Shown here: piece by piece, positions 45,454 to 52,699 of the stretch
Layout of the letters: each line of letters begins with the position of its first letter
How positions within the stretch are numbered: the first letter of the stretch is position 1
Position numbers and translations under genes: made by a program
Origin: Lachnospiraceae bacterium
GTDB taxonomy: Bacteria; Bacillota; Clostridia; Lachnospirales; Lachnospiraceae
DNA length: 56,169 nt
Direction: 5' to 3'
NCBI GenBank assembly: GCA_024697065.1
Contig: JAILGE010000034.1
Coordinates: 1 to 56,169, forward strand
The notes under the pieces: model-generated
What the model was told of the DNA's origin: nothing
What the model saw: only the letters and a program-made list of their open reading frames with translations
The model's database searches: none

Positions 45454-46647
45454 TCATCGGATGACCTGTAAAATGTAAAATTTCAGATAATATGACTCCG
45501 ACGCAGACCATAAAATAGGGTGATCCGGAGACTGGGTCCGGAATTCAACCTGCCTGATACGCACATGGGCAGCCCTTGCCGCATCCGCAATAGCCTGTGT
45601 GAAAAGCTCATAGCTCATGAAATGAGAACAGGAGCAGGTTGCAAGGAATCCGCCGTTTTCCACTAATTTCATCCCAAGCGTATTGATCTCCCTGTATCCC
45701 TTTGCCGCATTTTTTACAGAATTTCTGGACTTGGTAAATGCAGGGGGATCCAGTATCACAAGTCCGTACTTCTTACCCTCTGCGATCTGCCTCGGCAGGA
45801 ATTCAAATACATCCGCACACTCATATGTAACACGGTCTTCAACATGATTGAGAGCCGCATTTCCCGCAGCTGTTGCCAGTGCGGATTCCGAAGCATCAAC
45901 GGAGAGCACGCTCTTTGCTCCCGCAAGAGCGGCATTAAGCCCGAAGGAACCTGTATGTGTAAAGCAGTCCAGTACATCCACACCCTTTGCCACAGGCCAG
46001 ATCGCCTTACGGTTGTACTTCTGATCCAGGAAAAATCCCGTCTTCTGACCGTCCTTTACATCAACAATATATTTCACATCATTCTCCGTGATGCGGACAT
46101 TTGTATCAAATTCGTCCCCGATAAAGCCTTTTTGCTTCTCAAGACCTTCTTTTTCACGTTCTTTTGCATCACTGCGTTCATAGACGCCCCTGATAATGAT
46201 ACCGTCTTCATCCATTATCTTCTTTAATATAGAAACGATCTGTTCCTTATATCTGTCGATGCCCAGAGCCAGTGACTGAATTACCAGTACATCTTCATAT
46301 TTGTCGCACACGAATCCCGGAAGGAAATCCGCCTCTCCGAAGATCACCCTGCAGGAAGATATATCCACCGTTTTCTTCCTGTATTCCCAAGCTGTCCGTA
46401 TGCGCTTTTCGAAGAACGTTTCGTTTATCTCTTCGTTTATGTCCCTGGTGAGTATACGGATACGGATCTTGGAGTTCATGTTTATGAAGCCAAGTCCAAG
46501 GGGATAGCCGTCAAAATCGTGGACCTCCACCACATCTCCGTTTGAGAAGTGTCCCATTACCGACTCTATCTCATTATCAAATATCCAGGCAGCACCGCTC
46601 TTTATAAGTCTGCCTTCTCCTTTTCTGATGGTTACTATACTTTTCAT
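45454..46647 (-). CDS. class I rRNA methyltransferase, RlmI-like
   Basis: A 397-residue protein with an N-terminal PUA domain (~1-75; VTIRKGEGRLIKSGAAWIFD), a central beta region, and a C-terminal Rossmann methyltransferase: GVDVLDCFTHTGSFGLNAAL binds SAM, VILDPPAFTKS is the catalytic motif, and GFLATCSCSHFMS follows. RlmI makes m5C1962 in 23S rRNA of E. coli; close relatives have varied targets. GAAAGGA precedes the start. It follows the LUD gene by 45 bases and is likely co-transcribed. Confidence 0.9.
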   Translation of the reverse strand: MKSIVTIRKGEGRLIKSGAAWIFDNEIESVMGHFSNGDVVEVHDFDGYPLGLGFINMNSKIRIRILTRDINEEINETFFEKRIRTAWEYRKKTVDISSCRVIFGEADFLPGFVCDKYEDVLVIQSLALGIDRYKEQIVSILKKIMDEDGIIIRGVYERSDAKEREKEGLEKQKGFIGDEFDTNVRITENDVKYIVDVKDGQKTGFFLDQKYNRKAIWPVAKGVDVLDCFTHTGSFGLNAALAGAKSVLSVDASESALATAAGNAALNHVEDRVTYECADVFEFLPRQIAEGKKYGLVILDPPAFTKSRNSVKNAAKGYREINTLGMKLVENGGFLATCSCSHFMSYELFTQAIADAARAAHVRIRQVEFRTQSPDHPILWSASESYYLKFYILQVIR

Positions 46648-46692
46648 TGATCAAATCCTTTCGGTAATCACGGATAGCTGACGATCTGCTGC

Positions 46693-47337
46693 TTAATATC
46701 CCAGTTCTTCACCGATAAGGATCACCTTGATGCGTCCCGGAGCACCTCCGCTGTTCCTTCTGGTGATAACGATCTGGTTGCAGATGCAGTCATCCGCAAG
46801 GCAGTCTCCGCAACGACCGGTCTTTGTGCAGGGATGGTCTTTCCCCAGTCTGACATTATTTTCCGGTGATGCTATATTCCTAGCTCTCTTTATGGCGCTG
46901 TCCAGATCGGGAGCGATCTTATTCATACCCGCGATGACATATACATGAGCCGGTCCGATGATCAGACATGCAACGCGGTTTCCGTTGCCGTCAATATTTA
47001 CAAGCTCTCCGTCCATCGTGATCGCATTGGAGCTCATGAGAAAAAAATCGACAGCTGTCTGCTTTGTATACATCTCACGTCTCTCTTCCGTTGTCTTTGC
47101 CGTACTTCTGTCCAGAAAGACCAGTTTATCGCTATTCCTTATGGCATCCGCAAGTCCCATTTCTTCTATAGTCATGGAGCCGCCCCAGGTAACAACGGAA
47201 CCTTCGGGCATCTCGGCAAGTATGGCTTCCTTAGCCTGCTCTCCCGTCTCATAGTAAGCGGCATCCATACCTCTTGCCTTTATCTTCTTGATGATATTCT
47301 CTGCGGAAAGTCTGTAAGTATCGGATTTAACGCTCAT
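46693..47337 (-). CDS. LUD-domain protein (LutC/YkgG-like)
   Basis: A 214-residue soluble protein. GSVVTWGGSMTIEEMGLAD, FFLMSSNAITMDGELVN and GPAHVYVIAGMNKI define the LUD domain. The C-terminal part has a Cys cluster (PCTKTGRCGDC...DCICNQI) that may bind metal or an Fe-S centre. LutC takes part in lactate oxidation with LutA/B, but neither is here, so lactate use is not supported by context. AAAGGAGTCAC precedes the start. Confidence 0.85.
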   Translation of the reverse strand: MSVKSDTYRLSAENIIKKIKARGMDAAYYETGEQAKEAILAEMPEGSVVTWGGSMTIEEMGLADAIRNSDKLVFLDRSTAKTTEERREMYTKQTAVDFFLMSSNAITMDGELVNIDGNGNRVACLIIGPAHVYVIAGMNKIAPDLDSAIKRARNIASPENNVRLGKDHPCTKTGRCGDCLADDCICNQIVITRRNSGGAPGRIKVILIGEELGY

Positions 47338-47475
47338 TTTGTGACTCCTTTCGATCTCCCTTTTTGATTTTAGTTTATATTTGTATTATTATAACTTGAA
47401 TATCGGATAAAAACCCTGCCCGGGATTTTTTCATCCGGGAATTTTTATCAGAATATTATTCCGGAGGTATCGATC

Positions 47476-48261
47476 TTGTCAGATAACAGACCAGTTACAC
47501 CCATGTTAAAACTCTATATCCTGAAATTCGTATTCAGGCTCAGTGTTTTCTTTACCATATCTGTACTCTATATCAGAAGTAAGATAGAGGCAACCGAATT
47601 CTTTAAAACGCCCATCTTTACAGTTCCGCTTGGGGGATATTCCTTTGGGATCGCACCACTTCACCTGCTCTGGTGCATGTTCATGATAATGATGTTCAGA
47701 CACATATTTCCCGCAGCGGGAAGTCATGTGTCCATGGCTCTTCGCAAATCAAGAAAAGATACCTATATTGAAGTCCCGGGATACAGTGAGAGCGAACTGC
47801 TCAGGTATGTTAAAAGTAAAAACACCCTTGCCTGGTGGGTGCTTCTTGCATGGATAGCATTAAATGCCGTCGTTGCGGCTTTATTCTTCACACATGTGAT
47901 CGGCGAGGCCGAGCTGATGATGATCACACTCTTCTATTTCATCGGAGATTACGTGTGCATACTGCTCTTTTGCCCTTTTCAGACATTTATGATAAAGAGC
48001 AAATGCTGCGTCAACTGCAGGATCTTCGTCTGGGGGCATTTCATGATGTTCACTCCCATGCTTTTTATAAGAAGCTTCTACAGCTGGAGTCTTTTCTTTA
48101 CATCTCTTGTGGTGCTGATCCGCTGGGAGATAATATATGCAAAACACCCCGAATGGTTCTGGGAAGGATCCAACAAAGCCCTTCAGTGTTCCAACTGCAA
48201 GGACCGTACCTGCCTTATCAAGAAACAGATACGCAAACACCTGTTTTTTTTGAATAAGTGA
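47476..48261 (+). CDS. polytopic membrane protein with cysteine-rich C-terminus, unknown
   Basis: A 261-residue protein with about five to six hydrophobic segments (near 10-28, 52-77, 120-140, 146-166, 195-215) and a cytosolic tail that has Cys residues in CSNCKDRTCLIKKQIRKH, like a metal site. Start is TTG at 47476 after GGAGG. Divergent from the LUD gene, convergent with the MATE gene two bases downstream. The 138-base divergent gap holds a CCCGG/CCGGG inverted repeat. I do not recognise the family. Confidence 0.72.
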   Translation: MSDNRPVTPMLKLYILKFVFRLSVFFTISVLYIRSKIEATEFFKTPIFTVPLGGYSFGIAPLHLLWCMFMIMMFRHIFPAAGSHVSMALRKSRKDTYIEVPGYSESELLRYVKSKNTLAWWVLLAWIALNAVVAALFFTHVIGEAELMMITLFYFIGDYVCILLFCPFQTFMIKSKCCVNCRIFVWGHFMMFTPMLFIRSFYSWSLFFTSLVVLIRWEIIYAKHPEWFWEGSNKALQCSNCKDRTCLIKKQIRKHLFFLNK

Positions 48262-48262
48262 T

Positions 48263-49651
48263 TTAATCTTCGGTATCTTTCTTAATAAGGGCTTTTCCCA
48301 TCCACTTTTTCCTGCGCCAGTGATCCATGACGATGAGACCTCTGACACACTCATCCACGGCAGTTCCCATAAAGACTCCCGCAACGCCGATGGAAAGACC
48401 GATACCGAATACATATCCCAGTGTCGCACCCAGACCCCACATGGTTATGAGCCCGACTATCAGAGGATAGACGTAATCTCCGGCAGCCTTTAAGCTGCTG
48501 ATAAATGTCAGATTCAGACATCTTCCTATCTCTACGAAAATATCCGCAAGCATTATCATATATGCGAGCCTGAACACTTCTTCGTTAACATCAAATATCC
48601 TTAAAGTAAATGGTGAAAGCTGCCAGTTAAGCACTGACATTGCTATGGTTATCGGCATACTGATCTTTAAGGTATGGAAGACCCTCTTGTATGCTATATC
48701 TTCCTTACCTGCACCTACCAGATGTCCGGTTATTATCTGCATAGCCATGGCGCATGAATTGGAAAATACCATTGAAAATGAAATGAGCGTATTACAGTAA
48801 ACACGGGCATTTACGGAATCATCTCCCATGGTATTAACAAATGACAGCAGCACCATCTGATAAAGACTGTAGAAAAAATTCTCTCCGGCGGAAGGCATTC
48901 CTATCTTGATCATCTTTACCAGCATGGCCATGGGAAAAGGATTTAAGAGCCTGATCGAAAACTTACCTATCTTATTTCCGTAGAAGAATAAGAGCGTAAA
49001 GATCAACGCTATGGCTCTTGCTACCACAGTTGAAATACCAACGCCGGCAACTCCGAGATCCAGATGCTTTAACGGTCCATAAAGGAAAGTGTAATTACCT
49101 GCGATATTGATAAGGTTTACGGCAAGAGAGATATACATGCCTATCTTCGTATAACCGTTGCAACGTATGATCTGAAGCATTACGTTGATACATGCCTGCA
49201 GGAAAAGGGATCCTCCTACGATATTGATGTAAGTGAGTGCTTCTCCCCTCATGTTATCGGATATGTTCAAGACATCGGCTATCAGCCCCTTACACAATAC
49301 AAGAGCAGCACACAATACGATACTGAATCCGAGGTTGACTATAAATGCAAGGGTATATATACGGTTCATCTCATCGTATTTTTCCGCTCCCAGATACTGG
49401 GCAACCACAACAGAGATGGCCGTAGAGATAATGTTGAACATAATGATGAAAAGGAACATTACCTGATTAGCATTGCCGACGGCGCCGACAGAATTCTGGG
49501 AATAATGGCTCAACATCACCGTATCAACATTGTTGAGAAGAATTCCCAACAGCATTTCAAAAAACATAGGGCCCGCTATAACAAGAAGAGGTGTCTTCTC
49601 ATTTATAACGCGTGCCCCTGTACTCTTTTTCTTCTTATTCTTCATTTCCAT
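48263..49651 (-). CDS. MATE family efflux transporter
   Basis: A 462-residue protein with 12 hydrophobic segments and the duplicated MATE pattern: LVIAGPMFFEMLLGILLNNVDTVMLSHYS at the first helix pair is represented by its key residues P-M-F and D-T-V-M, and VGNANQVMFLFIIMFN in the next. MATE proteins export drugs or metabolites in exchange for Na+ or H+. Upstream (49669-49729) is a candidate regulatory region with nested inverted repeats. Confidence 0.88.
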   Translation of the reverse strand: MEMKNKKKKSTGARVINEKTPLLVIAGPMFFEMLLGILLNNVDTVMLSHYSQNSVGAVGNANQVMFLFIIMFNIISTAISVVVAQYLGAEKYDEMNRIYTLAFIVNLGFSIVLCAALVLCKGLIADVLNISDNMRGEALTYINIVGGSLFLQACINVMLQIIRCNGYTKIGMYISLAVNLINIAGNYTFLYGPLKHLDLGVAGVGISTVVARAIALIFTLLFFYGNKIGKFSIRLLNPFPMAMLVKMIKIGMPSAGENFFYSLYQMVLLSFVNTMGDDSVNARVYCNTLISFSMVFSNSCAMAMQIITGHLVGAGKEDIAYKRVFHTLKISMPITIAMSVLNWQLSPFTLRIFDVNEEVFRLAYMIMLADIFVEIGRCLNLTFISSLKAAGDYVYPLIVGLITMWGLGATLGYVFGIGLSIGVAGVFMGTAVDECVRGLIVMDHWRRKKWMGKALIKKDTED

Positions 49652-49668
49652 ACTCAGACATTCCTTAT

Positions 49669-49729
49669 GTGTATCGTTTTAAAGGGTTGAAAAATTGTAT
49701 ACAATATCAATAGTTTTTAAATGATACAC
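49669..49729 (-). promoter_or_regulatory. nested inverted repeats upstream of the MATE gene
   Basis: Arms GTGTATC (49669-49675) and GATACAC (49723-49729), each followed inward by TTTAAA-like sequence, flank a perfect 12-bp palindrome ATTGTATACAAT (49694-49705). On the minus strand TTTAAA and TACAAT (49694-49699) with a 16-base spacer could be the promoter. A regulator site is inferred. Confidence 0.4.
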
Positions 49730-49774
49730 ACTTTTAATGTCCGAATCAATAAGGAATTTTTACAAATTAAGATT

Positions 49775-50845
49775 TTATGAATAAGCCTTTTTTAGTCTTT
49801 CTATCTCATCCTTTGTTATCCTGAGTATTGTTCCGTGCCTCTTCTTTAATCTGTCGAAGGAATATTCCTTATCCGAAAGGACTTTCCAGGAGCCTTTCTT
49901 ATTATCCCTGTCCTCTATATCGGAAGTCTTTATTGGCATGTAGCCTGTACCCGCCATATATCTGTCAGCGATGATACCGTACTCCGGAACATTCGGTTCA
50001 GTTCTGTCGGATACATTCAGTTCAAACAATTCGGGGCCTTCCAGACTGCCGTTATCAAGTGCTTCCACTCCGGCACCGGTAAGGTCCATCCCCAGTTCAT
50101 CCAGATCCAGCACCTTTTCCCAGCTCTCCGGATCAAGCAGGGTCTTTGTTCTCATTATCCTGATCCCACCGCCGCTTTCAGCATTATCTCCATCCTTGGA
50201 TACGCTGTAGTAATGATCGCCTATCTTCAATACTGTCGTATCTATTATCTCTCGTTCTCTTCCATCCGTGCTCCCGTCCTTCTGGCAGTCGATAAAGAGC
50301 TTCGGCTCAGAATATTCCCTAAAATCCTTTGTAGCCACATAATAGATTGCATTAGGCTTTGCCTTCATCTTCGTGACAGGATCCATGATACTGGATGCGA
50401 AAAAGATAATATTCTCACCTGTCTCTTCGTCATAGACGATCTCCGGTGCCCATGCCATTCCCGCATTTTCCGGTGCCGCCTTAATAAGTCTCGGCTCACC
50501 CCAGCTGACCAGATCATCCGATTCCCAAAGAACAAGATAAGAACTTCCGGTGGTGCTGGCATCAAAATAACCCTGCGCATTTTTTATCCAGCCTCCACGG
50601 TTGAATATACTTAAGTCTGTTGCCACCAGGACAAAATGCCCGCCGTCATGGGTGCGGTACAGGAATGGATCTCTGACTCCCCTCTCTCCCACAGAACTGA
50701 CCAGTACGGGCTTTCCGTTATTCAGATCCTTAAAATGCAGTCCTCCTTCACTAAGTGCAAAATAGATCTGCTCTTCATCCTTACCCTGTTCTCCGATAAA
50801 ATGTCCGAACAGATATCCGCAATAATCCTTGTCAACATTTGCCAT
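49775..50845 (-). CDS. glycoside hydrolase family 43-like protein
   Basis: A 356-residue five-bladed propeller enzyme without signal peptide, so probably cytosolic and acting on imported oligosaccharide. GERGVRDPFLYRTHDG carries the pKa-modulating Asp and MAWAPEIVYDEETG the general acid Glu of GH43 (arabinosidase/xylosidase family). The usual N-terminal catalytic Asp is not obvious; acidic candidates lie in FGHFIGEQGKDEEQIYFAL. The ATG at 50845 follows GAGGAG; the longer frame to 50866 reads through the ribosome binding site. Confidence 0.78.
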   Translation of the reverse strand: MANVDKDYCGYLFGHFIGEQGKDEEQIYFALSEGGLHFKDLNNGKPVLVSSVGERGVRDPFLYRTHDGGHFVLVATDLSIFNRGGWIKNAQGYFDASTTGSSYLVLWESDDLVSWGEPRLIKAAPENAGMAWAPEIVYDEETGENIIFFASSIMDPVTKMKAKPNAIYYVATKDFREYSEPKLFIDCQKDGSTDGREREIIDTTVLKIGDHYYSVSKDGDNAESGGGIRIMRTKTLLDPESWEKVLDLDELGMDLTGAGVEALDNGSLEGPELFELNVSDRTEPNVPEYGIIADRYMAGTGYMPIKTSDIEDRDNKKGSWKVLSDKEYSFDRLKKRHGTILRITKDEIERLKKAYS

Positions 50846-50879
50846 TTGTGATCTCCTCTGTTGCATTTTTCTTTCTTAT

Positions 50880-50912
50880 AAAAAACGACCCCTTCGCATT
50901 TGCGAAAGGGCC
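50880..50912 (-). terminator. terminator of the CAP-domain gene
   Basis: Minus strand CCCTTTCGC and GCGAAGGGG pair across a short loop with a small mismatch, followed by six T (50880-50885). It separates the CAP-domain gene from the GH43 gene. Confidence 0.85.
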
Positions 50913-50929
50913 GGCAATGATTGCTCCGA

Positions 50930-51811
50930 TCAGTCGTCATCATCGTCTATAGCGTTCCCGCCGATGAAAATGACTACACAATATCCATTCTCTACCGCAA
51001 TTCCAATCTTCTTGTATGCTCCATCCTCTATAGTCTTCATGTCATCAGGATTTCTCTTCCACGAAGCAATAGCATCTGCAGGATCTGCTGCATAAGCGAT
51101 CAGTTCACCCTCGCATTCATAATGAAGATGATTGAATCTGATAGCTGAGTGGAAATCAGCATGATTCGGTCTTATATGAGAGAACTCCTCCTGTATCTCT
51201 TCAACCCTCATCTCTGCAGGTCCTTTAAGACTGGCCCCTATGTCAACAGGGTTAACCGGGGAATCCTTGTATGCTCTGGTCTGATTGATAAAGTTGTATA
51301 CTGAATCCGTATACTTGGTCTCGTAATCGATCTTGTTAACTATCTTCTTGTAAAGCTCATCCTGTTCAGCCTTCTTCTTAGCTTCAGCTGCCTTTTTGGA
51401 AGCATTGAGTGACTGCTCGGTATTGGCAAATCTGCCTTCATAGATACCAATGGTAATGTAATGCTTGTAAAGAGCCATGGTATCAGTTCCCACAGCCGCT
51501 ACTACATCGGGATTGCTTGCTGCGTAGAAAGCTGCATCAAATGCGATATCACATCCCAGATATGGCTTTCTTCCTTCCAGCGCGCCGTAGTTAAGCCAGT
51601 GCTGATATAATGCATTGGGATCCGTTCCCACGATTGCCACTACATCGGGATTTGCAGCAGCATAATACTCTGCATCAAAGAATATACCTGCAGCTACTTC
51701 CTTAGGTGCTGCAGACGCCTTGATCGCTCCAAGTCCTCCGAATGCTATTCCGGCAGTGAGAACCGCAGATGCAATTCTGAAAACGATCCTGTTTAAAAAT
51801 TTATTCTTCAT
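50930..51811 (-). CDS. secreted repeat protein with C-terminal CAP/SCP-like domain
   Basis: A 293-residue exported protein: signal peptide of ~35 residues ending AIKASAA; two ~49-residue repeats (~42-82 and ~91-131) of the form FDAxYYAxxNPDVVAxVGTD followed by ALYxH and EGR; a lysine-rich helical linker (~135-160); and a CAP-like domain (~165-285) with PAEMRVEEIQEEFSHIRPN. The C-terminus is poly-Asp. CAP proteins are secreted and of varied function; the repeats probably mediate surface attachment or carbohydrate contact (inference). GGGAGAGGA precedes the start. Confidence 0.85.
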   Translation of the reverse strand: MKNKFLNRIVFRIASAVLTAGIAFGGLGAIKASAAPKEVAAGIFFDAEYYAAANPDVVAIVGTDPNALYQHWLNYGALEGRKPYLGCDIAFDAAFYAASNPDVVAAVGTDTMALYKHYITIGIYEGRFANTEQSLNASKKAAEAKKKAEQDELYKKIVNKIDYETKYTDSVYNFINQTRAYKDSPVNPVDIGASLKGPAEMRVEEIQEEFSHIRPNHADFHSAIRFNHLHYECEGELIAYAADPADAIASWKRNPDDMKTIEDGAYKKIGIAVENGYCVVIFIGGNAIDDDDD

Positions 51812-51870
51812 AATCCTCTCCCTCTCTGAATATTTTATTGACTGTGCACTAAAACCACCCAGTACCTATG

Positions 51871-51900
51871 ATTTTAACATTTATACGATAGACGTGTCAA
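51871..51900 (-). promoter_or_regulatory. promoter of the CAP-domain gene
   Basis: Minus strand TTGACA (51895-51900), 18-base spacer, TAAAAT (51871-51876); start near 51864, giving a leader of about 53 bases. The rest of the 51901-52100 gap holds only a 33-codon open frame that may be a gene remnant. Confidence 0.68.
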
Positions 51901-52100
51901 AATAGTTCATCAAGACTGCAACCATTAAAACTCTACTGAAATATCTGTCATGTTATCAATACAGTCAAATCTACCTTACTATTAAAATTTCAGGTTAACC
52001 CTTGTTTGAGGATTATCGTAGGGTATGATCTTATCACCCATCTCTATTTCATCCCTTATTGTCAATTCCACAATGTATACTCACGGTAAGCTCATTATAT

Positions 52101-52134
52101 TAAAACAGCACCAACATTCAAAATGCGGTGCTGT
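52101..52134 (-). terminator. terminator of the surface protein/lipoprotein pair
   Basis: Minus strand ACAGCACC (52127-52134) pairs with GGTGCTGT (52105-52112), followed by TTTTAA. It lies five bases after the lipoprotein stop. Confidence 0.88.
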
Positions 52135-52138
52135 CTTG

Positions 52139-52699
52139 CTAATGATTATCCTCTACTACTACCGTCTCCAGTTCCGGCCAGTAGGTGTACCAATCAATCC
52201 CTTTTTCATTCGCTATATCCTGAATCTCCTTATCAACGTGAAGTTCATTAATACCTTCTATTTGCGAATACAAGTCAGGACTAAAAACTTTATAATCTAA
52301 ATCGCTACCTTCATGGTAATAAATATACAGTATAAAATGATTCTCATCTGCTGCTTCTTCATAGTTATTTATCAGAGAAAACATTCCTGCGTATGCTCCT
52401 GGATGCGCTTCGTAACACACAGTTAATTCCACCATACTTGTTTTATCCGGAATATTTGATTGGAAGGCAGTCGCGATATTTCCAACAGCTGTTGAATCAA
52501 ACGTCTTGATATTAAATATATATGTCAACACACCATTCTCAGGATAATAAATCTCATCAAAAACAAAATTCTCGCCGACTTCATTCTTAATAGCACGTGA
52601 AAATTCATCTTCTGATGTATGCTTTTTGAATAACGGATGAGATCTACATCCTGTCAATAAAACTGCTATCATAGCTCCTAATATAATAAAATTTTTCAT
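52139..52699 (-). CDS. lipoprotein, unknown
   Basis: A 186-residue protein with signal peptide and lipobox LLTGC (Cys18), so anchored outside the membrane. The mature part has a beta-rich pattern (FVFDEIYYPENGVLTYIFNI; HFILYIYYHEGSDLDYKVF) and no known motif. It starts by TAATG overlap with the 1013-residue gene, so the two are translated together and may interact on the surface. AT-rich, like its partner. Confidence 0.8.
   Translation of the reverse strand: MKNFIILGAMIAVLLTGCRSHPLFKKHTSEDEFSRAIKNEVGENFVFDEIYYPENGVLTYIFNIKTFDSTAVGNIATAFQSNIPDKTSMVELTVCYEAHPGAYAGMFSLINNYEEAADENHFILYIYYHEGSDLDYKVFSPDLYSQIEGINELHVDKEIQDIANEKGIDWYTYWPELETVVVEDNH

Noticed and set aside
46693-47337. Lactate utilisation operon (lutABC)
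   Set aside because: Only a single LUD-domain gene is present, without lutA or lutB, beside an rRNA methyltransferase.
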